A stretch of DNA of 64,000 nt from Triplophysa rosa (taxonomy: Eukaryota; Chordata; Actinopteri; Cypriniformes; Nemacheilidae), in contig NC_079893.1 in NCBI RefSeq assembly GCF_024868665.1, positions 8,313,382 through 8,377,381 on the forward strand. The letters run 5' to 3'. The notes below the pieces were generated by a model. That model saw only the letters and a program-made list of their open reading frames with translations. It did not search any database and was not told the DNA's origin. Positions 23,181 through 34,118 of this stretch are shown one piece after another. The position numbers were made by a program, and so were the translations under genes. How positions within the stretch are numbered: the first letter of the stretch is position 1; every line of letters starts with the position of its first letter.

Positions 23181-24692
23181 CAGGGCCGGCCCTGGGCATA
23201 GGCGGAGTAGGCAAATGCTAGGGGTGCCAAAATGAGTAAAGATTTTAATTATAATTCATCATCTTAACGCGTTATTAATTATGTCACCTAGTGTGATCTG
23301 TGCAGCTTATCTCACTCCCAGACTACAATTTACATTATGCTGTGTTCAGACCAAACGCGATGAATCGCGTTCCTTGCACTTTATTATTCGCGGGAATAGT
23401 TCGTTATTTTCGCGCAAGGCAAATTTATTTTGCAAGGCAAAAAGGAAGACGCGATTTACGCACGTTCACAGTCCGTTTCGCGTCATTCACATCGCCTGCA
23501 AGAGTTTGTGTCTATTTCTTTGCATTGACTTTGTTTGTAATTTACTCGCACAAATAACTTAATTCATGTGAGAACACCTTATTAGTGTCTGTGGCCTCGT
23601 GGCTAGAGTGCCTGTTTGCCATTTTGTACTTCTCGCTGGTTAGAAGTTCTTACCCCGCTCGGAGCAGGTTCAGGTAGGATCGGTTACACATGTCAGCCAC
23701 ATGTGCAAACACAAACCATTCATTCAAAACTTTTATACAAAGGTGAGTTAAAATAAATTAAAAACATATCAGATGCAAAAAGGTAGGAAACAAAAAATGT
23801 TGCAATATAGAGGTGCAAATTATAAGTTACAACTGCTTATTTAGAACCACTCTACTGATAACACTGATGCGTGCTGTATTTTACTGCTTTCAACTAAGTG
23901 AACTGAAAAGTGTGTGGCACTATAGCATGTGCCATTTATTTAAGAAAACCCAAAACAGCATTTGTGCAGAGGTTGACAAAATGTATAAAAACTAGGGCTG
24001 TCAAATGATTAATCGCGATTAATCGCATCCAGAATAAAGGTTTGTGTTTACATAATACATATATCTGTGTACTGTGCATATTAATTTTGTATTTATAAAG
24101 ACAAAACATACACATACTTGTCTATAAATTTTAAATGTATTAATTTATATTTACCAATAATTGAAATTGTAAATAAAAGTTTATTAATAGTTATATTTTA
24201 TATTTTTCTTAAATATATGCATTTATGTGTATGTGTTTATAAATACAAAATGAATATGCACAGAACACCGGCATATATTATGTAAACACAAACTTTTATT
24301 CTGGATGCGATTAATCAAGATTAATCGTCTGACAGCCCTAATAAAAACAATTTCTCATTAACCCTTATAAATAATAATAACAATCAAATATTCATTTTAT
24401 GAGCTCCAATATTCAATACAGTAGCCTATTATTGAGATAACAATTTGTTTTATTTTATTTGCAACATTATTTCCAAATAATGAGAAGGTAATTAGAAACA
24501 TTTTTATTACAAATATTTGTAGTTGTTGTTTATTTACTTCTTATTTATGTTAATCACAATTCATTTTATTAAAATAAATATGAATTTTGCTTTAAAAAAA
24601 TGTTCATCTTTATTTATTAATTTATTTTTTGTATAGGAGGGGCACAATCTTAAATCTTGCCTAGGGCACCAACAGAGGCTGGGCTGGCCCTG
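23181..24692. mobile_element. nonautonomous hAT element with CAGGGCCGGCCC ends and 8-bp TSD
   Basis: Left end CAGGGCCGGCCCTGGGCATA and right end GCTGGGCTGGCCCTG are inverse. The 8-bp sequence CAGTACAG sits immediately outside both ends (23173-23180 and 24693-24700), a perfect hAT target duplication. The element is 1,512 bp, of which 356 bp is a later hAT insertion (23993-24340 plus its TSD). No transposase reading frame remains. At 23587-23670 a tRNA-like stretch (GTGGCCTCGTGGCTAGAG, then GGTTAGAAGTTCTTACC) may be an old SINE; this is weak. A part starting TGTGTTCAGACCAAACGCGA (about 23340) looks like another MITE end. Confidence 0.9.
23993..24340. mobile_element. hAT MITE nested in the 23181 element, perfect 8-bp TSD
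   Basis: TAGGGCTGTCAAATGATTAA at the left and the inverse ending TCTGACAGCCCTA at the right. ATAAAAAC flanks both ends (23985-23992 and 24341-24348). 348 bp, largely palindromic, with paired GCGATTAATC motifs and GCATCCAGAATAAA / TTTATTCTGGATGC arms. No coding. Confidence 0.93.
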
Positions 24693-25203
24693 CAGTACAG
24701 TAAATACAAAAAACTTCATGAACAAAAGCCATCAGCAGAAGGCAGGAGACCGTCCGTTCTGTTCCAACTACTGTCTAGCAGTGAGATTTTACAGTGGTGG
24801 CCTATTACATGCGCCATCTTCTAATCTTTTTAAAAAGGTTTAACCTTTTTCACAAAATAACAAAATGTGTATCATTAAATGTCTGTCTCACTGCATCAGT
24901 CAGGCCCACGCTGCTCTCAGCTTCACTTAAGTCTTTTGCCAGCATTCCATTCATTAATTTTTCATATTATTTGGTAGTCTTTGCCTCAAGTGCGTCTTGT
25001 TTTTTTTTTACTTTTCTCTAAAAGGTCCAAAGATGGACTGATACATAAATATAATTATGATTATTAATGGTTTAAAACATGCCCTGATGGCCATTACATG
25101 CTTGGATAGAATACACGGCTACTTTTGAATTACTGTCAACAGAGATGAATGGAAAATGCCTTTTGGAACTGAATGTTGTAGTTACGCATCTTGTCAATTC
25201 TAA

Positions 25204-25891
25204 CGCCCGTTTCATACTGCACGCGTGAGCAGTGCGTAGGGAGAGCGTTAGCAGCGCGTGCCCATTGTCCGTGCACCACGCTGCCTGGGAACCACAGTAC
25301 AACAATACAATTTTGCATTAAGTTATTTAAATACATCAATGAGCAAAATATCTTCCAGAACTTCATCAAAGCGCTTTTTAAGCATAACTATGATTTGTTA
25401 TATCATGCTCTTTTAGATCTACATAGTACAAGTTAAATAAAAAGCCATCGTGCTCTGAAGGATGCGAAGTCACTAAAGGGTTAACTCACCATAGGAGAGT
25501 GATGCGATCGCTTTTCTCTCACACATACGCAATATAAGCATAACATTTAAGATATACTTGTATTATAAATCCTTTAAATGTGCTGTTGTGTTTTTGAAAG
25601 TCATGGCGACTGTTAAAAACACATTAGACACCACTTACATGCTTTAAAGGTAAAAGTGTTACTTTTTCCTGTCAATCCATGTGGATTTTGTCCGTAAAGT
25701 ATGCACTGTTGCTTTAATTGAGCGTTAGCAGCGCAGCAAAAATAGACTCGGCGCCGAAATGATCGCTGCACTGCTGCTTACGAGCCGCTTCTGCTCCGCG
25801 TGCGGTATGAATGCTCTCATCTGTTAACATGAGCGCTGAAAAAAATAAGCGCTGCTAACGCACTGCTGACGCGTGCTGTGTGAAGCCGGCG
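25204..25891. mobile_element. PIF/Harbinger-like MITE with GC-rich arms, TAA-flanked
   Basis: Left CGCCCGTTTCATACTGCACG (followed by CGTGAGCAGTGCG) matches the inverse of the right end, where CGTGCTGTGTGAAGCCGGCG closes the element. TAA occurs on both sides (25201-25203 and 25892-25894). 688 bp with an AT-rich middle and no transposase ORF. Confidence 0.7.
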
Positions 25892-25894
25892 TAA

Positions 25895-26221
25895 CACCAT
25901 AGATGGCCTAACTAAACGTGATGCGACGCCATGACATGCAATAAAAGGTTCTTTCCATGTCAATCAGAGGTTTTGTCCTAACCAGCCGCAACAGCGCTGC
26001 GCAACGAGGAGCGGCCGTTTCTATTTCTATAATGTCGCGGCTGACAGCTCCGCCCACACAATGATCTCATTCGATGTAAATTAGGCACCTCATGAATATT
26101 AATCGCCAAACATGAATGAGGACAGGCTATATACGTTTGATTACTGAATTTAGATTCTGAATTTATAGCATAGCGTTCGGTGAGGCATCACTGATGTCAT
26201 GAGAACATGATGCATCTCTCT
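25895..26221. other. intronic sequence, nothing recognised
   Basis: Includes a GC-rich part (CAGCCGCAACAGCGCTGCGC-like, about 25982-26005) of unknown nature. Confidence 0.3.
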
Positions 26222-26229
26222 ATGTGCAG

Positions 26230-27080
26230 TAGAGCCCTGCACGGGACTGATTTCTTAATTCCGCTCCCGGTTAATTTCTGACCAATCCCGCCCGCTCCCG
26301 CAACGTGTGTTTCACTCCCGCCCGCACCCGCAATTTGTGCGTTCGCTCCCACCAGCGAAAAATTTAGCTTAAAGAATTTAAACAATGTTGAGGTATGCTA
26401 ACGTTCATAATAACAGACACAGAACATTTGTGCTCAATTAAACGCTTATGGTCGATAAATATGTTAATGTGAAGGTAAAGCACCACACGCCTGACAAATA
26501 ACTTAACAAATGACGACCACGTGACAAATTAATTTCTTTCATTAGACCAATAAAACTTTTCACTTATGAAAGGCTACAAACATAACACCGTAACTCTTAG
26601 CCTCAAATGTCTTTATAGCAAAGTTCAATGCATTTCTCTGTAGTATCTTGCTTAAGACATGCGGGGAGAAGTACTTTAAAGTACTTTAAATTATCTTTGA
26701 AGCAGATCTTACTTTGACCAGGGATAATGGAGCAGGTATGTTGCCCCAACCCAGAGGTGCCAGATTTGTTTCCGTTGTAAATCAATACTTTTCCACATTT
26801 CTTGCAACTTACGAAGTCTAATTCTTTATCACTTTTGTCTGTAACAATGGAGAAATTTGTCCAAATGTCGGACTTGCCTTGCTTTTGTTTTGTGCCGTAA
26901 AATCGTGCTTTAATCTTCTTCTCAACTTCATTTACTGACTCCATCCTTGATGGTGGCTATAAATCGTGGAACCTGCACTATTTGTTTTACCCGCCCAGTC
27001 CTGCCCGCGGCAAAGGTAAAACCGGCCACTGCTGCGAGATTTGCGTTCCCGCGGGACCCCAATCCCAATGCAGTCCTATA
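26230..27080 (-). mobile_element. internally deleted hAT element with a BED-finger fragment and 8-bp TSD
   Basis: Left end TAGAGCCCTGCACGGGAC and right end CCCAATGCAGTCCTATA are decayed inverse repeats. ATGTGCAG flanks both (26222-26229 and 27081-27088), a perfect 8-bp hAT target duplication. Direct repeats of CCCGCCCGC type lie inside the left end. The element retains only the N-terminal part of a transposase (see 26603-26944). At 851 bp it is too short for the catalytic RNase H-like domain, so it depends on trans supply or is dead. Confidence 0.9.
26603..26944 (-). pseudogene. N-terminal BED-type zinc-finger region of a hAT transposase
   Basis: 113-codon open frame. Residues about 28-70 read DIWTNFSIVTDKSD, VSCKKCGKVLIYNGNKSGTS and LGQHTC. 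This is the BED finger order: an aromatic W...F start, a C-x2-C pair, then a single H-x-C before the frame leaves the family pattern. BED fingers bind the ends of hAT elements. Nothing resembling the DDE catalytic core or the C-terminal dimerisation domain follows, and the enclosing element is only 851 bp. It is most likely a non-functional remnant, although the frame is still open from its ATG. Confidence 0.75.
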
Positions 27081-27290
27081 ATGTGCAGTGCACTCTTCAG
27101 CTGCAGTCTGAGAGGGTGAGTGGACAGAGAAAACCTGTTCTGATTGGCTGTGTTTTGTGATTGATCGTCGCGTTCCGCCCCTTTTCCGTGCTCGGTAGGG
27201 ACAGACAAATTGCTTATCCCAGGAATCTAATCGCATAGCGTTTGGTTAGGATGCGGTGTCACGTGTCAAACCCTGACTGCTTGTTTATTT

Positions 27291-27345
27291 ACAGGATGAA
27301 GGAATAGTTCAACCAAAAATAAAAATTTGTATGATTCCAAATATA
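27291..27345 (+). mobile_element. Angel-type MITE, 5' tip
   Basis: GAAGGAATAGTTCAACCAAAA followed by ATAAAAATTTGTATGATTCC. The rest is missing. Confidence 0.5.
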
Positions 27346-27495
27346 ATAGATTATAGGCTGTCAATATCCAAATGGATAAAAAAACATAGTGAAGCATTAG
27401 TGAAAACCCTACTTGGAGCAAAGCGAAGGGGAAAATTACAGAATATTCATTTTTGAAAGTTAATGTCAGTATATTTCCTTCCTTGTCTCCTTCCT

Positions 27496-27640
27496 TTCTG
27501 GATGGATGGATGGAGGCTAACATATTAAAAATGACAAAATATTCATTTTTGCTAGTTAATGTCAGTATTTCCTTCCTGGATGGATGGATGGATGGATGGA
27601 TGGATTGTTGTGGATGAATAATTGGATGGTTGTGGCTGGA
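27496..27640. repeat. GGAT tetranucleotide repeats with a duplicated unit
   Basis: Two GGAT tracts (27498-27512 and 27577-27605). The block CAGAATATTCATTTTTGAAA...TTAATGTCAGTATATTTCCTTCC at about 27438-27490 recurs as AAAATATTCATTTTTGCTAG...TTAATGTCAGTATTTCCTTCC at 27536-27576, a local tandem duplication. Confidence 0.75.
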
Positions 27641-27680
27641 TAGATGGTGGGATAGATTTGTTTGTTTGGTGTTGAAGTAA

Positions 27681-27824
27681 AATCCAAGATGTGTTGTTCT
27701 AGTTAAAAAAACAGCAGCATTCGCAGACAGCGCAGCTGAGCACAGGCACAAGACAGCATTGCAGATGGCACACAGGGAAGCACAACTGATGATGCAAGAA
27801 GCCTCGGGCAAGTCTAGAAAATAA
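27681..27824 (+). CDS. short open frame of unknown origin (47 codons, no ATG at its start)
   Basis: Not recognised. After an in-frame stop, the plus strand reads a protein-like charged segment: KTAAFADSAAEHRHKTAL, QMAHREAQLMMQEA, then SGKSRK and a stop. It has an amphipathic, helix-like pattern and Ala/Gln/His content, unlike random AT-rich frames around it. It resembles in style the C-terminal tail of Myb-like proteins encoded by Harbinger-type transposons, but no signature residue allows a call. It may equally be chance. The minus-strand 192-codon frame across the same place is discarded. Confidence 0.2.
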   Translation, partial: NPRCVVLVKKTAAFADSAAEHRHKTALQMAHREAQLMMQEASGKSRK

Positions 27825-28152
27825 CCTGTTCCCCAGAATGGCAAGTAAGCTCAGTGTAAAAACCTTCACACTTTTGCTTTACCTACTCTTCTTCTGCAAC
27901 AGAGGGGGAATTAAGCAAAGAATCCCCCATCAAGAGAAGATGTGAGATGTCAATCATTTTAGTTTAAGGTACTGGCTAACAACCTGACTAAAACTGCATC
28001 AGTGAAAAGTGTTTCAAACTTCAAATGTCTTTTCTCTCTGTTGTAATGAGGTATCGGCACTATCATTTTTTCATATAATACAATGAAATCAATCTTTCTT
28101 GTGTGCCTAGTTCTTTACCTCCTTGTTAGCCACGGTTCATTTTTGCTATTTT

Positions 28153-28197
28153 AGGGTGACCATACGTGACATTTTTCCCAGACATATCCTGGCCTAG
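28153..28197. mobile_element. TAGGGTGACCATACGT transposon tip
   Basis: Matches the start of a common teleost DNA element (TAGGGTGACCATACGTGACA, then TTCCCAGACATATCC). Only the tip is present, joined to the THAP element on its right. Confidence 0.45.
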
Positions 28198-28647
28198 ATT
28201 TCACTCCGGCTTGAAGTGATTCGCTCAAACAAGCAGGTTTTTACTTATGGTTTCTGAGGGATTTCCACTAAATATAAAATAAATCCACTCCTGTCTCTTC
28301 CGAGGTTAGGACTCTGTGCAGCGACTACATTGCATGTTGTCCACGAACTTTAGCCATGGCTTAACGTGCACCGCTCTCTCTTGTGAAAACAACAATGGCG
28401 GCAGTGCCGTGGGTGGAATTGTGTAGATTAAGGGGCGGTAATATTATAATAAGAGCCTGCGTCTACATCACACCAGGAGCGAAATCTGAACGGCTCGATT
28501 TCTCACATGCTTGCAGAGAAAGGCTTACCAAAACAAAGTTACTGGGATCTTGTTTTTCACGTTTTCTGGGTTGCTAGATGCACCGGGGACCCGATTATAG
28601 CACTTAAACACAGAAAAAATTGGACTTTCATGCAATAGGTCCTTTAA
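28198..28647 (-). mobile_element. Kolobok-like THAP transposon, 5' end with THAP-domain relic (copy 2)
   Basis: Read on the minus strand from TTAA (28647-28644): TTAAAGGACCTATTGCATGA. It shares about 300 bp with the element at 39262 (GCATGTGAGAAA, GAGCCGTTCAGATTTCGCTC, TCTTATTATAATATTAC). The transposase start MAKV is followed by a decayed THAP-type zinc finger; KNLLV, a stop, ANHFKPE matches the conserved C-x-x-H-F part of THAP domains. THAP fingers are the DNA-binding domains of P and Kolobok transposases. The catalytic part is absent. Confidence 0.65.
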
Positions 28648-28913
28648 GGGCATAGTACAAGTAGGCGAATTAGGATGAAGCATATATCACAAGAGTTGCA
28701 AAACAGACTGTTGACTTGTAAAATGACTAAATAAAGCTTGCTTTGAATTAAATATTGTTTAATGTCATGAATATCTCAAATATATTACAGCAGTAAAATT
28801 ACCGATGCCAATAATGTCACGGCTGTCTACAACAAACGGCTGTACAGAAAAAAAGCTGTAAACACGCAAACATTGGTAACAGAAATTCTTTAATTAGAAG
28901 GAGGACCGAAAAC
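28648..28913. other. intronic sequence, nothing recognised
   Basis: No feature identified. Confidence 0.35.
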
Positions 28914-29315
28914 TAGGGATGTAACGATTCAGTCAGCTCAGACTGATCTCATGATACGATTAATTCACAATTTATTTTTACAAAATGAGTTGAGACAAAT
29001 TAACTAAAAACTTCCCTTTTATTGTTTCTCAATTGCTGCACATTTCTTTTTTAAAATAAAAATATATTTTCTGTGAAATAACAAAACTAAACTGCAATTT
29101 TGAAACAAATTCCAAATCAAATAAAAAATTAATACTACAAAAGTTTAAGTCTTTAAAAAAAAACAAGACTTCGTCTGTGCTTTTCGTCTGCCACATTTTC
29201 CAAGTTTGCAGTAAACACATCTGCCCCTGCTGTTCAAATTACATCTCATCTGGCTTGAATTGTCACATATTATAATCGATTTTCAACCGGCTCACAGTGA
29301 ATCGTTACATCCCTA
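28914..29315. mobile_element. hAT MITE with TAGGGATGTAACGATTCA ends
   Basis: The right end TGAATCGTTACATCCCTA is the inverse of the left end (28914-28931). 402 bp with no coding. Flanking 8-mers (CCGAAAAC and CAAAACCA) do not match, so the target duplication has decayed or was altered. Confidence 0.75.
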
Positions 29316-29706
29316 CAAAACCAGATTTGAACTAGTGATTTTAATCACTGTTTTCCAGTCTTGTGTGCAGTATGCATCTGACATGGAGTGAATGGACTAT
29401 GGACTGTGGGCGTTTGCAATTGCTATAAACTGGGCGGCAAAATGTAGAGAATGACAGTATTCCATCTCTCGGTGGTATAAAACTACCGTAACAAGGTTTC
29501 ATTTATGACACTATAAAAAAGCTAAGAAAAACGTATGTTTCTGCACCCTCAGGGGGATGAAGCGTAAGACTACATTTGTGCCCTTATGACAGCACGTCTT
29601 CAGAAGACTCTCAGGGTAAATCTTTGAGCTTCTAACACAGCTAAGCACCACAGAGTTCCACATGGTTTTTCTGAGGGCAAGACCAAATGACTTCACAGCT
29701 CAAGGC

Positions 29707-29810
29707 TTAAAAGGAAAGTTTACCAAAGAATGAAAATTCTGTCATCATTTACTCACCCCTGAGCTGTTCCAAACCGATATTATTTTCTTTATTTCATGGC
29801 ACACTAAAGT
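29707..29810 (+). mobile_element. Angel-type MITE, left arm
   Basis: TTAAAAGGAAAGTTTACC, then GAAAATTCTGTCATCATTTA and CTGTTCCAAACCGATATTA. The right part may have been displaced by the hAT insertion at 29868. Confidence 0.6.
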
Positions 29811-29867
29811 GTATAAAGAGTGTATAAAATGAACATCCCTAATGGAAAGTGGGTAAAGGGTTTAGGT

Positions 29868-31194
29868 CAGTGGTCGCCAACCCGTCGATCGCAATCGACT
29901 GGTCGATCTTTGAGACGTTACCTGTCGATCCCCGAAAGTAGGATAGGAAAATTAATAGACAAATATATTGTGCCTGATCAATGTTCAGTTTTGCAAGCGC
30001 ATCTCTCTTTCTCTTCATTCAGCGGTTGTATGTTTTTAAGTTCTGCATTAATCTTTTCACGGCTGTGTAAATAATGATTCACTGCGTGAGTTTTTAATGC
30101 AACCGTTATCATTAATCTCATTTCATTGTGATGCGCGACTGCGCGTGATCGCTCTTCAGTGTTTCTAATGTCGGTGGTCAGTGATCAAACGCAAATGACT
30201 CGCTCGTGCAGTGGCGTAACTGTCATTTGGAGGTCACCACACTGTTGCGGTGCATTACACTTAAAAACTGTTTATTCATATGACATTAAAATGCCACTTG
30301 TTCGTTGTTGTACGCGTTTTTGTGCTTTGACACTGGATGCGCAAGCAAGCGCCGCCCGCGGGTGTGGATGATGCACGCATTTCATACTGTCCGCGTATCA
30401 GGAGTCGCGGCTCTCTGTCTTCCGCGAATATAACATCAATAATATAACATTAAAAGCGGCGCATTTTAATGTTGAGTTTGTCTGAAAGACAAAATCAGTC
30501 TATTCACAAAGTTGTAATTGTGAATGATGGTAAACTGCAGTTTTCAGTACAATCTCATGCAGGAGATGACATCTGCTGACGTCCTATTTATGTTTTCAGT
30601 TAGCCTAATATGATAGCCCATTCCATACTACTTTGTCAGACCTAGCTATTTAGTGAAACAGATACTTATTACCAAGACATTATTAGATGGGTAAAAGTAA
30701 ATAGATAAATGATTTAACATAAATAATTGACCTTGTTGTTATTATTAGGGCCTATTTATAACATTTCCATCTATATACTGTATTTACTTAATAAAAGTAA
30801 ACCAAATAAATGCATCATAAATAACAAATCTTTATACAGTAAATACCTAAATAATTAGGGTCTTGTTAAACTTATTCTTAACCTCGTTTTAATGTCAAGC
30901 TGTCATGTGTGAATTAGTCCTTGAGCTGGTGTTTGAATTGGTGTTTTTCACCTCATTTTGGCACACTGAAAGTGGCAACTCTACATGTTACAGAGTTTGC
31001 TTAGTTGCATCTGAAAAGTGGAACAAAGAATTTCAGGTAATTCAAATAGACCCACAATTATAGGCTAAATAAAAGGCCCCAAGCTGGAGGTTCAATCTGG
31101 GCTGTTTTTATTTTCAACTTTTTGAGTGGTAGATCTTGCCTTTCAACAATTCCGAGGTTGGGGATCATGGGCCCGAAAAGGTTGGTGACCACTG
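29868..31194. mobile_element. nonautonomous hAT element, 1.3 kb, perfect 8-bp TSD
   Basis: Left end CAGTGGTCGCCAACCCGTCG and right end AAAAGGTTGGTGACCACTG are inverse. GTTTAGGT lies directly outside both ends (29860-29867 and 31195-31202). No transposase frame; the middle is AT-rich. The plus-strand ORFs at 29820-30371 have no recognisable domain. Confidence 0.9.
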
Positions 31195-31309
31195 GTTTAG
31201 GTTATGTCCAAAAAAGATAAAATATTTCAATAAAAGTATCCTGATTTTTTCCATATGGTTTTCCATTCATTGGTGTTTTGAAGCCATATGATTGCTTTAA
31301 ATAAAGACA

Positions 31310-31390
31310 TGTGTGCGTGTGTGTGTGTGTGTGTCTGCATGCGTGCGTGCGTGCGTGTGTGTGTGTGTGCGCGTGCGAGCATGTGTGTTA
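31310..31390. repeat. GT/GC alternating microsatellite
   Basis: Tracts of GT with GCGT interruptions, about 80 bp of purine-pyrimidine alternation (Z-DNA-type composition). Confidence 0.9.
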
Positions 31391-33887
31391 TGGCTGTTAG
31401 AGAATATAAAACAAGATTTGACCTTTTCTGTCGTTTTGTAGTTGTCCACTGTAGTGACCTCTATGTTTGAAAGGGTTAACCCATTAATTAGTTGACTGCC
31501 CTCATACAAACAAATAATCTGAAAATAATCTAAATAATCTGAAATATGCCTGTTCAGAAACAATATTTATAGCTGCAGTTTTATCTGGTTCTGCCAGCAG
31601 ATTAGAACGGACACATTTTACCTTTAAACAAACAAAAATCTAACATGCCTTGAGTCTTTTATGTATAGGCGCAGCATACTGCCTGTTGAGACAGCAGTAT
31701 TGTACATTAAGTGAGGGTGATAAAACCTAATTGGAGAATTAATAAGCACTATTAACTATAAATTTAGTAGATCAAGCAGCGTTTAAGTAAAAAATGTGTT
31801 ATTGAGTGCATATGTGTGAAACATTCGACATCTCTGCCTGCCAAAGATATGAATGGCTTACTGATTACTGATATACTGTATTTACACATTAAAATGGCAT
31901 GAGAGAAAGTAATTTAAGTTTACAAAAATGACACGCATTACCTTTAAACGCAGACATTTTTGTAATGCAAGTAAAAGAAGCAGTATTTTCATGCAGGATG
32001 TGGTTGGTTGAGCACTGCCAATCACTGCCAAGCCGAAAGCAAACAGCAATCTTTTGTGTCATGTAAAGTGTGACCCTGGCAGATTAGCCGTGCACATCTC
32101 CTGAATCACATGTAAATACAAACAAACAATGCCTTTGTCATTGGGCCCTGTCTTGCATGGCTAACAAATGCTTACTGTCGCAGGGCAAACAGATACGCAC
32201 ATTTAGTCCTACAGAAGGCCTACACATTTGCAATAGACTTTATTGCTTTCTAAATTTAACAGAATTGTTTTCATCGCAAATTACAGGATATTATAACAAT
32301 AATACACATGATGATTAAAAAGAATTCTCCTAAAACCCAATGACCCATGTTGTGAAGTGACCCAGAATAGCCAGAAAAACATTAATTAAAATATATATAT
32401 ATATTAATTTGACTTCATTTTCTACTCGGTTTAATGTGGTTTTAATTCTGGATTAAATGTAGAATGACTAGATATATTATATTGTTAGAACGAAAATCTC
32501 ACATAAACCAAAGCTAAAATACACTTGTGCGAGATTGGAAACTAATGTAGACTAATGCACTTAACAACAGATGGGCAGAAAGACATGATCATTCCTTATC
32601 CAGGACTTTCACTGTTTAAGATTAAGATAAGTTTTTATTCAATTTGTCTTTATGACTTCAAAGCTTCCCTTAAACTTTTTAATTTCAAACTTTTTATTAC
32701 GTGCCTAAAGCGCCTTAAATGAATTACATCCCATATACAGCTTTTACGTTACGTTGGTGTCTTCACAGGTGAAATCATCTACCCAAAGGCAAAGAACTCA
32801 AGTAATGCGTAGCAAAATTGCATTGCCTTCTCTGTATTACCTTCCTTCATAATCTTGCTGTTTTACATACATACATAAGCATATACAAACAGACAGATAG
32901 CAATAGATACAGTACATAGATAGATGTTGAGTACACACATAACGTGATTTGTTTCAACCATGTTTTTGCTTGATATCACATCAGGTGTAGAGTCAATGAA
33001 CCATTGTGAAAGATTTTCTGGAGAAATTATGAATAAAATATAACATATGGACTGACTATGGACATCTTCTGAATACATATTATGATCCCTCACATACACC
33101 TACACAGACCAAGCGCTTCACGCTGTGAGGAATGGGATTATACTAACTGCTCACATGCACATAAAGTACGGCTGATCCCAGCTGACGTGTGCCCTGTACT
33201 GATATCTGGATACCATCCAATCTCACGGTGGCCTTGGGCGGAGTGAAATATGATTGGTTGCCATCCGCAGTCAGAAATCTAAGTACTGAGCATTAAATCC
33301 AGCTACATGATCATTGTCTGTAATGACCTTCCCCGTGTACGAGAAGACACTTTGCAAAGGCATTTCTAAAGTTTGGTAAAACGAACATTGAAAAAGATTT
33401 ATTTGACAGATTGTTGCAAACAGAACGTTGCAGAAGATTTATCTGACGGTATCCTTTACATATAGTTTTATTTGGTTGCGTCCATAAATCAGTTTAGGAA
33501 ATGTGATTGTCAAGCGTGCTACAAAACAGTGTTGTTCTCCCTTAAAGGACCAAAACTAATTTCGCCCACACACACAACTCACCATTGAAAGAGAAGATGA
33601 AATAGGCTTCTTGTCTGATTGGTAATAGATTATTGATTACTTAGACTGTCTAATAATGTAGTTTGTAACCAGTTTGAGCACAACTGGCTGACCTGTTCTG
33701 AGAGCGATGAACAACAAAACACACTCACAAAACAACCCGAGGACAAATAAAACAATAATAATGTTGAAAACTGTTTATTTCTTGATACATTTTCACATTG
33801 CGGTCTCTTTAATACCTTTCATCTGTAATATTAAACAAGCTTGTATAGTTTGAAAGGACTAATGGATTTTATTGGATGTCTTTGGAC
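31391..33887. other. 2.5 kb of intron without recognised features
   Basis: AT-rich. A TA run near 32390-32405 and a CATA-rich part at 32860-32890. No exon or transposon terminus was found on either strand. Confidence 0.4.
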
Positions 33888-34118
33888 TACATTTGCATTT
33901 GGCAGACGCTTTTATCCAAAGTGACTTAGAGTGCATTCAAGGTATACATTTATCAATATGTGTGTTCCCTGCACAGCAAAATCATCAGTGTTAAAAAAAA
34001 GTCAAATCAACTCTCACAGTGTATATATAATCCACACTTTGAGAGTGTGGATTACACTGCGAGTGTTAATTTGACTTTTTTTAGAAATTCAACCCACGAA
34101 CTGCTGCAATGCTCAGAC
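33888..34118 (-). mobile_element. tRNA-like SINE interrupted by a palindromic element
   Basis: SINE body in reverse orientation (TTTGGCAGACGCTTTTATCC, TGCATTCAAGGTATACATTT, TATGTGTGTTCCCT) runs to 33970. It resumes after an insert, at about 34085, with the tRNA-like part (ATTCAACCCACGAACTGCTG, CAATGCTC). The B box is therefore split from its tail by about 110 bp. Confidence 0.65.
33971..34084. mobile_element. palindromic insert within the SINE
   Basis: Outer arms TAAAAAAAAGTCAAATCAAC (33992-34011) and the inverse GAGTGTTAATTTGACTTTTT (34061-34080) enclose a second hairpin, TCCACACTTT / GAGAGTGTGGA. No coding. Exact ends and target duplication are uncertain. Confidence 0.6.

Noticed and set aside
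23587..23700. Second SINE inside the 23181 hAT element
   Set aside because: A- and B-box-like motifs are too degenerate and no body or tail follows; kept only as a remark.
27266..27844. 192-codon minus-strand ORF
   Set aside because: It crosses GGAT repeats (IHPSIHPS), a local duplication and an Angel tip. No domain and no conserved motif.
28906..29323. 8-bp TSD for the TAGGGATGTAACG element
   Set aside because: Flanks CCGAAAAC and CAAAACCA do not match in any register tried.
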